Counted from the stretch's first letter, positions 1 to 9,097 are shown. The stretch: DNA of 64,000 nt from Paenibacillus ihbetae (GCF_002741055.1 NZ_CP016809.1:2750501-2814500), one strand, 5' to 3'. Numbers and translations are program-made. Notes: generated by a model from the sequence alone, not told the origin.

Positions 1-480
1 CGTTGCCCCGTAAATAACCAGGCCAAGCTCAATGTCCGAATCCAGGGTGCGCGCCCGCTCGATCGAATAATGATCGAAGGAGGTCAGGAACACCTGCTTC
101 TCCATGCCTGCATTCCGCACCGTCTCGATTACCTTCTGCTCCAGCCCCGGATAAGCATGTCCCGTCTGCTTCAGTTCGATATCCACCGTCATGCGGTCTT
201 TCGCCAGCAGCAGCGCTTCCTCCAGCGTAGGGATGACTTCCCCCTGCCCCGCATCGAGTCGCCGGAGCTCCTCGAACATGAAGGACTTCACCTCTCCGGT
301 CCCGTTTGTCGTCCGGTTGACCGTCGGATCATGGATTACGACGGGCACCCCGTCCTTCGTCAGCTGAACGTCCAGCTCCAAATGCGTGTACCCAAGCTCA
401 AGCGCCTTCCGAAAGCCCAGCATCGTGTTCTCCGGGTATTTCAGCGGATACCCCCGATGGGCCAGTCCACGTACTGTCAT
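1..480 (-). CDS. Glycerophosphodiester phosphodiesterase, C-terminus cut by window edge
   Basis: Hydrolyses glycerophosphodiesters to glycerol-3-phosphate and an alcohol. The visible 160 codons begin at an ATG (478-480) behind GAGGGGGA at 8-nt spacing. The GDPD signature is complete: HRG at residues 8-10, PEN at 16-18, ELD at 35-37 and HD at 50-51, the metal and catalytic residues of the TIM-barrel family. No signal peptide is seen, so it is probably cytoplasmic. It is the last gene of a binding protein-permease-permease-GDPD order like E. coli ugpBAE(C)Q, which suggests it processes imported glycerophosphodiesters. The C-terminal part lies outside the window. Confidence 0.9.
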   Translation of the reverse strand, partial: MTVRGLAHRGYPLKYPENTMLGFRKALELGYTHLELDVQLTKDGVPVVIHDPTVNRTTNGTGEVKSFMFEELRRLDAGQGEVIPTLEEALLLAKDRMTVDIELKQTGHAYPGLEQKVIETVRNAGMEKQVFLTSFDHYSIERARTLDSDIELGLVIYGAT

Positions 481-547
481 CGTTCATTCCCCCTCGTAAG
501 CTTAGTTAAACTACCATGATGCGGCCTGCCGTCTTAACATGGAAAGC

Positions 548-572
548 CCACCGGGGCGTGAGGCCCCGGTGG
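548..572 (-). terminator. Stem-loop between permease and GDPD genes
   Basis: A perfect 10-bp GC-rich stem (548-557 with 563-572) closes a 5-nt loop just after the permease stop codon. There is no U-tract on the minus strand, so it may be an mRNA-stabilising or processing hairpin that lowers GDPD expression rather than a full terminator. Confidence 0.5.
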
Positions 573-587
573 CTCTGGCATGCCTAT

Positions 588-1433
588 TTACTTAAATGTC
601 GAATTTGCCATAGCGGCTACGATATGCTTCTGCATGACCGTAAAGACAAGCACGATCGGAATGATCGCCATAACGCTCGATGCCATAATGATATGGAAGA
701 ACATCGCTTCATTGCCTGCAATGGAATCGCGAAGCATCGCGATGCCGACCGTAAGCACCCGCATATCGTTGTCATTGGTCATGATCAGCGGCCAGAAATA
801 CGAGTTCCAGGTCGAGATGAAGATCAGAACGCCCATCGTTACGACGGTCGGCAGCGCCATCGGGAGCAGCAACTTGTACAAGATGGAGAACCGGCCCGCA
901 CCGTCGACCCGTGCCGCCTCCAGAACATCATTGTTGATCGATTTGAACGATTGCCGCAGCAGGAAGATCGCATAAGCCGAAGCGCCATGAGGCACGATGA
1001 GGGCCAAGAATGTGTCAAGCCAGCCAAGCTTCGACATCATAACGTATACGGGCACGAAGGTAACCTGCTCGGGAACGATCAGGGCGGCCAGCACGAGCAG
1101 GAATAGCGCATCCCGTCCCCGGAATTGCCCTTTCGCGAAAGCATAAGCCGCCATTAACGCTACGTTCAGCTGCAGAATGATCGTCCCTACGGCCATAATC
1201 AGCGTATTGCCGAAATACCGCGCGTACGGAATGACGCGGAAGGCTTCGGCGAAGTTCTCCCAGGCGAAGCTCTGCGGCCAGAACGTCGGTACGGCCATTC
1301 GCATTTCAGCCTGCGTCTTGAGCGAGCTGATCAAGAGCCAATATACCGGAAAGAACATGACCAGAGTGACCAGGACCGCTGCTATAATGCGAAGCGTCAT
1401 GAGCAGTTTGCGGTTTGCGGCCGAACCGGCCAT
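588..1433 (-). CDS. CUT1 ABC transporter permease (UgpE/MalG-like)
   Basis: Inner-membrane permease of a carbohydrate or glycerol-phosphate ABC importer. Six membrane segments are apparent, with the MalG-type EAA loop (EAARVDGAG) near residue 190 for docking the ATPase. An upstream in-frame ATG at 1448 overlaps the previous gene by 11 bases, but the ATG at 1433 has GAGGG eight bases upstream, so I choose 1433 (281 aa). It pairs with the permease upstream and the binding protein before it. No ATPase gene lies in the cluster. The substrate is inferred to be glycerol-3-phosphate or a diester from the GDPD neighbour; a sugar is possible. Confidence 0.88.
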   Translation of the reverse strand: MAGSAANRKLLMTLRIIAAVLVTLVMFFPVYWLLISSLKTQAEMRMAVPTFWPQSFAWENFAEAFRVIPYARYFGNTLIMAVGTIILQLNVALMAAYAFAKGQFRGRDALFLLVLAALIVPEQVTFVPVYVMMSKLGWLDTFLALIVPHGASAYAIFLLRQSFKSINNDVLEAARVDGAGRFSILYKLLLPMALPTVVTMGVLIFISTWNSYFWPLIMTNDNDMRVLTVGIAMLRDSIAGNEAMFFHIIMASSVMAIIPIVLVFTVMQKHIVAAMANSTFK

Positions 1434-1437
1434 ATAA

Positions 1438-2394
1438 TTATCCCTCATAGTGCACCTTCTTCCTGCTGACCCACATCTGAAACATCGTTAACAGCAATAT
1501 AATGACGAACAGAATCATGACCAGTGCGGAAGCCCTGCCCGTCTTGAACTCGACGAAGGCCATCGTGTAAATCCAGTATACGATTGCGTTGGTGGCCTTA
1601 AGCGGTCCGCCATCAGTCATGACATCGATGGATTGGAAGACCTGCATCGACGAAATGAAGCTGGTAATAACAAGAAACAGCGTCATGGGCGACAAGAGCG
1701 GGAGCGTGATGTTGCGGAACTGCCGAAGCCGGCTGGCTCCATCAATGGAGGCCGCTTCATAATATTCCGCCGGAATTCCGCGCATGCCCGCGATGAACAG
1801 GATCATGGCAAACCCCACGCCCTTCCAGACCGAGACGGCGACAAGCGCCGGCAGCGCGGTGGAAGGATTGATGAGCCATTCCACCGGATCCATTCCGAAC
1901 CAGGATACCACCTGGTTCAAAAGCCCGTACTGCCCGTTATAAATCCAAGTGAACACCATGGCCGCGATGACCATGGAAATGTAATACGGCATGAAGATCA
2001 CGCCCCGCATGAATCCGAACAGGCGGGAGGATGACACGTTGAGCAGCAGCGCCAGCAGCAAGCCGATCGCCAGCGTAAAGACGACATCCATGAGCGTGTA
2101 TAGAAATGTCACCTTCATCGATTGATAGAACTCTTCGTTAGTCAGCAGCCGGGTATAGTTGTTCGCTCCGACGAATCTCATCACCGGGCGCGTCATGTTC
2201 CAGTTCGTGAAGCTGATATAAATGGAGTACAGGAGCGGGAAGTACAGGAAAGCCCCCATGAATACCAGTGCCGGCACCGAAAAGGCAAAGTCCTTCCATT
2301 TCTCGATGACCGAATTCGACACCCGTCTGGATACGGAAGCGGACGCCCGGTTGGGCGCCGCCTTGTTTAATTTTGGATTAGTTCCCATAGACAT
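1438..2394 (-). CDS. CUT1 ABC transporter permease (UgpA/MalF-like)
   Basis: Permease partner of the following gene. A roughly 35-residue polar N-terminus precedes the first membrane span, followed by about five more and the EAA loop (EAASIDGAS) near residue 220. The ATG at 2394 overlaps the binding-protein stop by one base (TGATG), typical of translational coupling; an in-frame GTG at 2397 is an alternative. Length (about 318 aa) is normal for MalF-type CUT1 subunits without the long periplasmic insertion. Confidence 0.88.
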   Translation of the reverse strand: MSMGTNPKLNKAAPNRASASVSRRVSNSVIEKWKDFAFSVPALVFMGAFLYFPLLYSIYISFTNWNMTRPVMRFVGANNYTRLLTNEEFYQSMKVTFLYTLMDVVFTLAIGLLLALLLNVSSSRLFGFMRGVIFMPYYISMVIAAMVFTWIYNGQYGLLNQVVSWFGMDPVEWLINPSTALPALVAVSVWKGVGFAMILFIAGMRGIPAEYYEAASIDGASRLRQFRNITLPLLSPMTLFLVITSFISSMQVFQSIDVMTDGGPLKATNAIVYWIYTMAFVEFKTGRASALVMILFVIILLLTMFQMWVSRKKVHYEG

Positions 2395-3734
2395 CACTCG
2401 TAATCCATCAGAATATCGTTAATCTTCTTGGCCGCTTCCTGCATTAACGGCACCGGATCCTTCTTGTTAAGCACCATCTCGCCGATGACTTCCTTGTACA
2501 CCTCGCTGAATTCCGGATAAGCCGGATGCTGCAGGCGCGGAGTCACTTCGTCAAAATGCTCGTAAACCGCTCTGTACTGAGGCCATCTCTCGAAATATTG
2601 GTCGCCTTCTTCCGATTCGATTGCCGATTTCCGGGTCGGCAGGTAGCCTACCGATTCCGCCCACTTGATGTTATGCTCGGCCGAGGTCATGAACTCGATA
2701 AACTTCCATGCGGCTTCCTTCTCCAGATCCTTGGCGCCGTTCATCATCACGATGCCTGCGCCGCCAATATTGGAGGTACGCTTCTTGTCGCCAGGAAGGA
2801 AGGATACGCCCACTTCAAAGTCCGCGTTCTCGCGGTACATTTTCAGCATGGCCGATGTATGCTGTACCATTGCGATCTCGCCGTTCAGGAACATTTGACG
2901 CATATTGTCGGAAGCGCCCTTGCCGAAGCCCATATGCATGCTGCCTTCGTTTTGCCACTTGTAGAAGTTCTGGAGGTAGCGCAAGGAATCCTCGTTCTCC
3001 ACTGCCGATGCGCTCATATCCTCCGTCAGGATTTGCCCGCCGCCGTTAATGTTCCACGGATCGTAGTACCAGGTATCCCAGCCTGGAACGGAGAAGGCAT
3101 ACCGTGTCGTTTTGTCGCCTTCCTTCTTCACGACTTTGGCGTTGAAGGCTTCAATCTCGTCCCACTTTTGCGGCGGCTCTACGCCGAGCTCGTCCAGCAT
3201 CGTCTTGTTGTACACGAAGACGCTGGTGCTGACGATCAGCGGGAAGCCGTATTGCTTGCCGTTAAATGCATACGCGTTCAGCATGCCTTGCGCGAAGTCG
3301 TCCATCTTCACTTCGTCCCGTTTGATCCATGGTCCCAGGTCGGCGAATACGCCGCTGTCCGCGAAGTTCGGCAGGGAAGATACTTCCACGTTCGTCACAG
3401 CCGGAACGTCGCCGGCGGCCACGGCAGCCGACAGCTTCTTATGCAGATCCGGATACCCGCCTTGGAATACCGGTTCGACCGTAATGTGCGGATACTTCTT
3501 CTGGAACTCGGCAATCATGTAGTTCAAGCCTTCCAGCTGGGCTTCGGCATGCGAGTGCCAATACTGGATTTTGATCGGCGTCGTATCGTTCTTCAGATCC
3601 ATCGAAGCGGCTTCCACGTCATCGAGGTTAACCTCGCCCCCTGCGTTCCCGCTTCCTCCGCTGCCTCCTGCGCACGCGGTCGTCATGATCATCAAAATGG
3701 TCAACAGCGTAAGCAACCATGTTTTCTTTTTCAT
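2394..3734 (-). CDS. CUT1 ABC transporter substrate-binding lipoprotein (UgpB-like)
   Basis: Family 1 extracellular solute-binding protein of about 446 aa. The N-terminus has lysines, a hydrophobic stretch and a lipobox ending TTAC followed by a glycine-rich linker, so it should be lipid-anchored outside the membrane. The Trp- and Gly-rich middle (WDTWYYDPWN, INGGG) is typical of UgpB/MalE relatives. GGGG at 3746-3749 lies 8 bases before a TTG (3737) and 11 before the adjacent ATG (3734), so either may be the start. First gene of the ugp-like operon. Ligand inferred only from the GDPD gene. Confidence 0.88.
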   Translation of the reverse strand: MKKKTWLLTLLTILMIMTTACAGGSGGSGNAGGEVNLDDVEAASMDLKNDTTPIKIQYWHSHAEAQLEGLNYMIAEFQKKYPHITVEPVFQGGYPDLHKKLSAAVAAGDVPAVTNVEVSSLPNFADSGVFADLGPWIKRDEVKMDDFAQGMLNAYAFNGKQYGFPLIVSTSVFVYNKTMLDELGVEPPQKWDEIEAFNAKVVKKEGDKTTRYAFSVPGWDTWYYDPWNINGGGQILTEDMSASAVENEDSLRYLQNFYKWQNEGSMHMGFGKGASDNMRQMFLNGEIAMVQHTSAMLKMYRENADFEVGVSFLPGDKKRTSNIGGAGIVMMNGAKDLEKEAAWKFIEFMTSAEHNIKWAESVGYLPTRKSAIESEEGDQYFERWPQYRAVYEHFDEVTPRLQHPAYPEFSEVYKEVIGEMVLNKKDPVPLMQEAAKKINDILMDYE

Positions 3735-3737
3735 CAA

Positions 3738-4681
3738 TGTTCTGGCCCCTTTCGAATGTTCCTATCACTGCATATCTGCTGTCTGTGATTCAAAAGCCTA
3801 GATATCCCCTAAAAAATGCGCACAAAAATAGAGACGTTAACGAGCAACCAAAAGAGCCACCACCTCCTACAAAAGCTAAAGCAGCTGCCTCCCAGGGTTA
3901 TCTCATCGTCTCCACCCCTAGCGATATGCAATTAAGCAATTCATTCACTGCGGACCGAACCGCCCTATGAAACACGCACCACTCGTGTTAGCGACGGTTG
4001 ATCAAGGGAGTATGAACCAAAAAATGTGTGAACAACCTCCTGCTCAAGTACCAGCCATCCTATGAATGCGCTTTCGGTTACCGCTGCACAAAACGATAGA
4101 ATTGGGGTCATGCCAGATTGAGTCTCTTCCAATCCTTCAGTTATTCGCCGCTTCCCCCAGGATAGCGCTTTCAGAATAGCCAAAACTGCTCACAAGCTGT
4201 GTCTATCATGTTTAGTATCTATCATAGAGGAATTAATTAGCAGGAGTCTATAGCGAAATATGTATTTTTTTGTCGAATTTAAAAGAAAATTAGCCGGATG
4301 TAACAAATATCATTGCGAACATATCAAAGGAAACCATCGCTTCCCTACAACTGGATAACACGCTATGAAAATGTGAAAAAAATTATAATATTTCCGAAAA
4401 ACCATGAAAGGACGAAAAAAAGGATCCGATATAAATGGTGTGTTACACGCAATTCCAAAAATAGCCGCAGTTTGCCCGTACCCGGAAATGCCGCGGCCAT
4501 TGCGACAAAGGGGGCGTACCTTACTTCAGCAAACATAACGACACCGACAATTTGGACAGCAAGAGCGGCGGCTTTAAGCTATCCGCTAAGGGAGAAATGT
4601 TAACGTCCTCCTAGCTGCTTGAATCGGACGAAGAAACTAAACATCCGATCGGACAATGACATTTTTTGATACGGAGGAGAA
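3738..4681. other. Intergenic region of about 940 bp without a convincing gene
   Basis: It separates the leftward ugp-like operon from the rightward ThDP/KAS III operon and should hold both promoters. The central part (4200-4440) is AT-rich. Short open frames exist (3965-4183 minus, 4313-4603 plus), but none has a good ribosome binding site or family resemblance. A start-less frame at 4465-4617 reads a short Cys/Lys-rich peptide (CRGHCDKGG) that could be the tail of a lost gene. No clear operator or riboswitch was recognised. Confidence 0.5.
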
Positions 4682-5143
4682 ATGGGCATGGAGCGATTAG
4701 CATCACTGTTTGAAGAGCTTGAACGCCTCACCGGCGTGGCCGATATCGCCTATCATGAAATCCGGGACGGCCGTTTGAATCCGGTATCCAAAACGAAGAC
4801 AGACCAGCTCGGCGTGGAGAAGTGGAAAAGCGTTCATGCAGAGCATCCCGTCTACATCCGGCATGACCGCCTTTTGCGCGAAATGATGGAGCATCCGCAA
4901 ACGGCTGTCGTGCAAGACGTGAAGAACGATCCGCGGTCAGCCGACGAGTTTTTCCTGTTCGGGATCGACAGCATTATGGTTCTGCCTGTCATGCAGCATG
5001 AGGCGGTGAAGGGGATCGTCGTCGTGGCCTCGATTGGAGCACGGCATGATTTCACGGAAGAAGAGGTTCAACGTGCAGAATCACTGGTGTTTGAATACAG
5101 GGATGCCTTTCAACTACAGCATAAGGAGGATCCTTCTACATGA
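4682..5143 (+). CDS. GAF-domain protein
   Basis: A 153-aa stand-alone GAF-like domain of the type that binds small ligands or senses redox state. The core (GIDSIMVLPVMQ then GIVVVASIGA then FTEEEV) is the typical GAF strand-helix ending. No output domain is attached. GGAGGAG sits about 4 bases before the ATG at 4682 and about 10 before the in-frame ATG at 4688; the latter may be the real start. Its stop overlaps the next start (ATGA), so it is translationally coupled to the ThDP enzyme. Inferred role: sensor or regulatory partner of that enzyme. Confidence 0.72.
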   Translation: MGMERLASLFEELERLTGVADIAYHEIRDGRLNPVSKTKTDQLGVEKWKSVHAEHPVYIRHDRLLREMMEHPQTAVVQDVKNDPRSADEFFLFGIDSIMVLPVMQHEAVKGIVVVASIGARHDFTEEEVQRAESLVFEYRDAFQLQHKEDPST

Positions 5144-6765
5144 ATATAGCCGAAGCCATGCTGAAGTATTTGCGAGATGTCGGAGTGGACTGCATGTTCG
5201 GGATTCCGGCCGGGATCATCGGGCCGATCTACGACGCGTTGATTGATGTCGATATCAAACCGATCATTACGAAAAATGAAGCCGGCGCCGCTTATATGGC
5301 CGCGCGATATGCCAGCAATTCCGGCAAGCTCGCCGTTTGTGCCGGTGCCGGTGCGGTCGGCGTCGGCAATATGATGAACGGGATTGCCGATGCCATGCGC
5401 GCCAAAGCCCCTCTGCTGGTCATCACCGGATATGTGAACCGGTGGCAGATCGGCAAGGGCGCCATCCAGGAGATGGATGCGCAGGATATCGTCCGCCCCA
5501 TCACCAAATACAGCAGCACCGTGATGAACGAAGCCGATGTGCTGGCCGAGCTGGATAAGGCGGTAAGGATCGCGCTGACTCCCCCTTGCGGGCCTGTGCA
5601 TATTTCGGTTCCGATCGATGTGCAGCGGATGGAAGCGCCGGCGCTCCTGCCTGCGGCTCCAGAGCCTTCCTCGCTCCAGCGTATTCGCCCGAATCCGGAA
5701 GAGCTGGAGCGGGCTGCAGCCCTCCTGAATGAGGCCAAGCAAGGAATCATTATGGTTGGCCGCGGCGGGCGCTCGTCAGCCGAAGCGATCATGCGTCTCA
5801 GCGAACGGCTGCAGTGGCCCATCATTACAACGCCATCGGCGAAAGGAATCATACCTGCCGAATTTCCGCTGAACTTAGGGAATTACGGATTTTCTAGCAC
5901 CGATGCGGCGATGGAATACGTCGCCTCTTCGCAGGCCTCCTGCATTTTAATTTTGGGTACAAGCCTCGGAGAGTCCTCTACCTGTAACTTCAATGACGTC
6001 CTGGTGGACGGACGCAAAGTGATTCATGTCGACCGTGATGCCAAAGAGCTCGGGAAAGTGTTCCGGACCGATGCAGCCGTCGTTGCCGATCTTCGGGACG
6101 CCGTTCCTTATTTTGTGGAGCAGGCGAGCCCGTCTTCGGCTTCCTTTAAGAAGCCGTCTCCGCTTAACGAGGCCTACGAGCCCAATCATACGGGGTTGTC
6201 GCTGCGCCTGTTTCTGGAGAAGCTGAGCCGAGTGATGCCGGCAGACACGCGATATGTATGCGATATCGGGGAATTCACCAACTTTGTCCTGAAGTATTTG
6301 GAAGTGCCCGCCGGCGGCGACTTTGAAATCAATCTGAACTATGGAGCGATGGGATCGGCGATGGCAGGTGGACCGGGGCTTTATCTGGCGGACTCGACCC
6401 GCCCGGTTGCCGTTATTGCGGGCGACGGCTCGTTCTTCATGAATGGCACCGAGGTGCTTACCGCTAAAGAATACGGTCTGCCCGTCATTTACTTCATTAT
6501 TAACAACGCCATGCTGTCTTACGTCGAGCGCGGGCAGAAGTTTCTATATAACCGCACGATCCCGGATTACAAGCAGGAGAGAATCTCCATCGCCGACATG
6601 ATGCGCATCGCCGGCATCCGAGCGATGTCTGTCGACCGTCTGGAGGATATGGAGGATATCCCGGGATTCCTGCGGGAGATGACAGGGCCCTGCATCATTG
6701 AAGTCAATACGGACGGCAGTGAGCCTGCACCGATCTTGGATCGCTTGAAGGCCTTGAAGAAATAA
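5140..6765 (+). CDS. Thiamine diphosphate-dependent enzyme (acetolactate synthase/decarboxylase family)
   Basis: A 541-aa protein with the three-domain POX/AHAS layout. The N-terminal PYR domain carries the cofactor-activating Glu47 (KNEAGAAYMA), a central Rossmann-like domain follows, and the C-terminal PP domain has GDGS near residue 428 with NN about 26 residues later, the Mg/ThDP-binding motif. Family members decarboxylate 2-oxo acids and either release an aldehyde or transfer it to an acceptor. Position beside a KAS III-like gene suggests carboligation or acyl chemistry, but this is inference. It is not linked to branched-chain amino acid genes or an IlvN-like subunit, so ordinary acetolactate synthase is unlikely. 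Confidence 0.85.
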   Translation: MNIAEAMLKYLRDVGVDCMFGIPAGIIGPIYDALIDVDIKPIITKNEAGAAYMAARYASNSGKLAVCAGAGAVGVGNMMNGIADAMRAKAPLLVITGYVNRWQIGKGAIQEMDAQDIVRPITKYSSTVMNEADVLAELDKAVRIALTPPCGPVHISVPIDVQRMEAPALLPAAPEPSSLQRIRPNPEELERAAALLNEAKQGIIMVGRGGRSSAEAIMRLSERLQWPIITTPSAKGIIPAEFPLNLGNYGFSSTDAAMEYVASSQASCILILGTSLGESSTCNFNDVLVDGRKVIHVDRDAKELGKVFRTDAAVVADLRDAVPYFVEQASPSSASFKKPSPLNEAYEPNHTGLSLRLFLEKLSRVMPADTRYVCDIGEFTNFVLKYLEVPAGGDFEINLNYGAMGSAMAGGPGLYLADSTRPVAVIAGDGSFFMNGTEVLTAKEYGLPVIYFIINNAMLSYVERGQKFLYNRTIPDYKQERISIADMMRIAGIRAMSVDRLEDMEDIPGFLREMTGPCIIEVNTDGSEPAPILDRLKALKK

Positions 6766-6824
6766 GCAATAAGGAACAACACCAATTCACCATAATATGT
6801 ATTGATCATAGGAGGAAGAGCAAC

Positions 6825-7166
6825 ATGGGAAGCTTTAATATCAAAATCGATCAAGCTGCAAAAGTATTTCATGCCGAGGTGGAAGGCACCTTCTCGCCGG
6901 AGGACGGAATGGCATCCATTGAGGCTTACGGCAAGGCCATTTCAACCATTTCCGTTCCGGAATATGAAATTGACATCGACTGCACGAAGCTGAACGTCTC
7001 TGCGCCTGAGACGCTGCCGCTTTTGGAAGGATGCTTCGAGCTTTATAAAAAAGACGGCTTTAAAAAGGTTACGCTGCGCATTTCCAAAAATCCGATCCTG
7101 AAAATGCAGCTCGGGCGTGTAGCTCGGGGCGTGAAGCTGGACAACTACGAAATTATCGAACAATAA
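6825..7166 (+). CDS. Small STAS/SpoIIAA-like protein
   Basis: A 113-aa cytosolic protein preceded by AGGAGGAAGAGCAAC. Alternating strands and helices with a central DIDCTKLNVSAPE segment resemble STAS or SpoIIAA-like domains, but no conserved Ser/Thr phosphosite is obvious. It lies 59 bp after the ThDP enzyme and 6 bp before the KAS III-like gene, so it belongs to the operon. It could be a scaffold or regulatory subunit. The family call is tentative; that the gene is real is well supported by start, spacing and context. Confidence 0.65.
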   Translation: MGSFNIKIDQAAKVFHAEVEGTFSPEDGMASIEAYGKAISTISVPEYEIDIDCTKLNVSAPETLPLLEGCFELYKKDGFKKVTLRISKNPILKMQLGRVARGVKLDNYEIIEQ

Positions 7167-7172
7167 GGAGAG

Positions 7173-8168
7173 ATGGCCATGAGAGGTGTACAAATTCGCG
7201 AGATTGAAATCTACCATCCTGCTAATGAAGTAGACAACGAATACTACATTAATTATTTTGCGGAAAGAGGTACGGATGTTACCGGACTTGTAACCGCTCT
7301 GGGCCGTAATAAGCGTTTTATTATCGATAATCCGGAAGAGAATACGTTCACGATGGCCGTGCAGGCATCCAAGCTGGTGCTGGAGAAGAGCGGGCTGTCC
7401 GCAAAAGACGTGGATCTGATCATCTTCACTTCCCAGACACCGGAATATTTGTTACCCAGCAATGCGCTGAAGCTCCACCATGCCCTTGGAGGCGATCTCT
7501 TAACGGCTTGCTTCGACATTAACGCGAATTGTGCCGGCATCCTTGTTGCGGTCGAGCAGGCTTCCCGCTATATGACCGCTAATCCTAGGGTTGAGCGGGC
7601 GCTTGTGGTCGGCTCCGATTATCTTTCGGTCCACAGCCCGGAGGAGCCGGTGTATTATTCGAATTTTGCCGAATCGGCAGTAGCCGTGATTTTGGAGCAA
7701 GTGGAAGGCACCCGCGGTTTGATCGATTCCGTCTATCAAACCGATACGTCCGTCATCGACAATTCCCTTTTCCCGGCCCACGGCTTGTCGAATCTGTACC
7801 GTGAGGAGTTTACGGCTAAGGATGCGCAGGTGAAGTTTACGCCATTCGACGATTCGGTCTGTGCCGAATCGGCGGTGAATTCGATCCGCATATTGCTGGA
7901 ACGCAACCATCTGACCAAGGATGATATTGCCGGCTTTATGTTCTCCCAGTTTACCTTGGGCAATATCAAGCATGTTTCCGAGCGCCTCGGCATTGATCAT
8001 GACAAGGTTCCTTATATCGGGGACAAGTACGGTTACACCGCGACAACGAGCCCTTTCCTCGCACTGTACGAAGCAGTTCAGGCAGGTAAAGTGAAGCGCG
8101 GCGATTACCTGGTCTTCTGGACGGTGGGAGCGGGTTGGCAAAATGTCAGCCTGTTGATGCAGTACTAA
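7173..8168 (+). CDS. 3-oxoacyl-ACP synthase III-like (thiolase fold) protein with atypical active site
   Basis: A 331-aa KAS III/FabH-fold protein. The nucleophile region is intact (NCAG, Cys120), and the C-terminal architecture aligns with FabH through the end. However, the FabH catalytic His (HQAN motif) aligns with Ser258 in a SQFT sequence and the catalytic Asn (GNTS) aligns with Tyr288 in a GYTA sequence. It therefore should not do ordinary decarboxylative Claisen condensation with malonyl-ACP; acyl transfer is more likely, as in KAS III-like acyltransferases. Last gene of the four-gene operon, followed by a strong stem-loop. Confidence 0.82.
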   Translation: MAMRGVQIREIEIYHPANEVDNEYYINYFAERGTDVTGLVTALGRNKRFIIDNPEENTFTMAVQASKLVLEKSGLSAKDVDLIIFTSQTPEYLLPSNALKLHHALGGDLLTACFDINANCAGILVAVEQASRYMTANPRVERALVVGSDYLSVHSPEEPVYYSNFAESAVAVILEQVEGTRGLIDSVYQTDTSVIDNSLFPAHGLSNLYREEFTAKDAQVKFTPFDDSVCAESAVNSIRILLERNHLTKDDIAGFMFSQFTLGNIKHVSERLGIDHDKVPYIGDKYGYTATTSPFLALYEAVQAGKVKRGDYLVFWTVGAGWQNVSLLMQY

Positions 8169-8225
8169 GTCTCCTGCTCTGGCAGCTGACCGTTCTCATC
8201 GTTAATAATAAAAGGTATCTGCAGC

Positions 8226-8262
8226 AAGAAGCCCGTCCATTTCCGCAATGGACGGGCTTCTT
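8226..8262 (+). terminator. Strong stem-loop ending the GAF-ThDP-KAS III operon
   Basis: A perfect 16-bp stem (8226-8241 with 8247-8262) around a 5-nt loop, located 57 bp after the operon stop. The following run is short, but the stem is near symmetrical and lies between convergent genes, so it may act in both directions. Confidence 0.75.
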
Positions 8263-8419
8263 CATGTCATCATAGATTAGTGCAGGGGGACAATCAACCT
8301 GCCAGCTGCGTATATTTGTTTATTTAACTAAAAGCTTATGCAGCCGCCGATTAACTCCTATTGCAACCTCGCGGTGTAGGCATTGACCTATCGTACACCG
8401 TTTTAGCTTAACTAGCTGA

Positions 8420-8452
8420 AAGGCATAACAACCTTGAATGTCATTATGCCTT
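8420..8452 (-). terminator. Stem-loop downstream of redoxin gene
   Basis: A 9-bp perfect stem (8420-8428 with 8444-8452) about 13 bp after the redoxin stop on the minus strand. Only a weak U-rich tail follows, so termination is plausible but not certain. Confidence 0.45.
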
Positions 8453-8465
8453 CTGCAATGCGTTG

Positions 8466-9020
8466 TTATTTGCTTGCTGCATACCTGTCGATCACCGCAA
8501 GCGGGAGATGGTCAGTAACAATGCGGCTATAATGCGCGAGCTGTATGATACCACGCTCATCAATTAAAAATTCAGCAGGTATTCGATTGAAGTTGGAGCC
8601 TTCCTCCGGAGTAAGAGCAAAACCTGCTGCTGCTGCTGCTTCGGCAAACTTTTTCGTGTTCGCATCCGCCATTGTCATGCGTAATTTCTCTTCCGATGTC
8701 TCGACACTATACAAATCGTACAAAGACGCCTTGGGGTCTGCAACGAGCGGGAACGGGGGGTTTTGTGTCCCAACGTAAGTTCGCATATTAGCCTCCGGTG
8801 ATTCGAAGACGGCAATAACGTCCAGACCTTGACGCTGCCAGTCTGGAAACCTGTCGACAAATTGATGTACGCGCAAATTGCACAGGGCGCAAGCGGAAAA
8901 ACGCATAAAGGCTAGCAGTACTTTACGTCCGCGGTAATTATCAAGCGATATGGGGTTGCCGCAGTGGTCGACGGTTTGAAAATTCGGGGCGGCCATTCCC
9001 TGCTGAAGCTGGTGAGTCAT
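8466..9020 (-). CDS. Redoxin of the AhpC/TSA peroxiredoxin-like family
   Basis: A 184-aa thioredoxin-fold protein. The active-site helix carries Cys44 and Cys47 (SACALC), as in the peroxiredoxin-like AhpC/TSA group, and the C-terminal strand region (PAEFLIDERGII) is typical. It probably reduces peroxides or disulfides in the cytoplasm. AGGAGG precedes the ATG at good spacing. The Crp/Fnr regulator gene follows about 80 bp upstream in the same direction, so co-transcription with it is possible. Confidence 0.8.
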   Translation of the reverse strand: MTHQLQQGMAAPNFQTVDHCGNPISLDNYRGRKVLLAFMRFSACALCNLRVHQFVDRFPDWQRQGLDVIAVFESPEANMRTYVGTQNPPFPLVADPKASLYDLYSVETSEEKLRMTMADANTKKFAEAAAAAGFALTPEEGSNFNRIPAEFLIDERGIIQLAHYSRIVTDHLPLAVIDRYAASK

Positions 9021-9097
9021 CGGTGGTTACCTCCTGTACTTGGAAAAGATTGATTTACCGATCCAATGTATCAGAAAGAGCAATCCTCTTCTGTGAC

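Noticed and set aside
2526..3788. 420-codon plus-strand open frame opposite the binding-protein gene
   Set aside because: It mirrors the codon pattern of the real minus-strand gene, has no RBS and no family resemblance.
3820..3860. Pho box upstream of the ugp-like operon
   Set aside because: Only one TTAAC-type element was found rather than the tandem repeats required for PhoP.
3965..4183. 72-codon minus-strand frame in the 3.7-4.7 kb gap
   Set aside because: No RBS, no recognisable motif and unusual composition.
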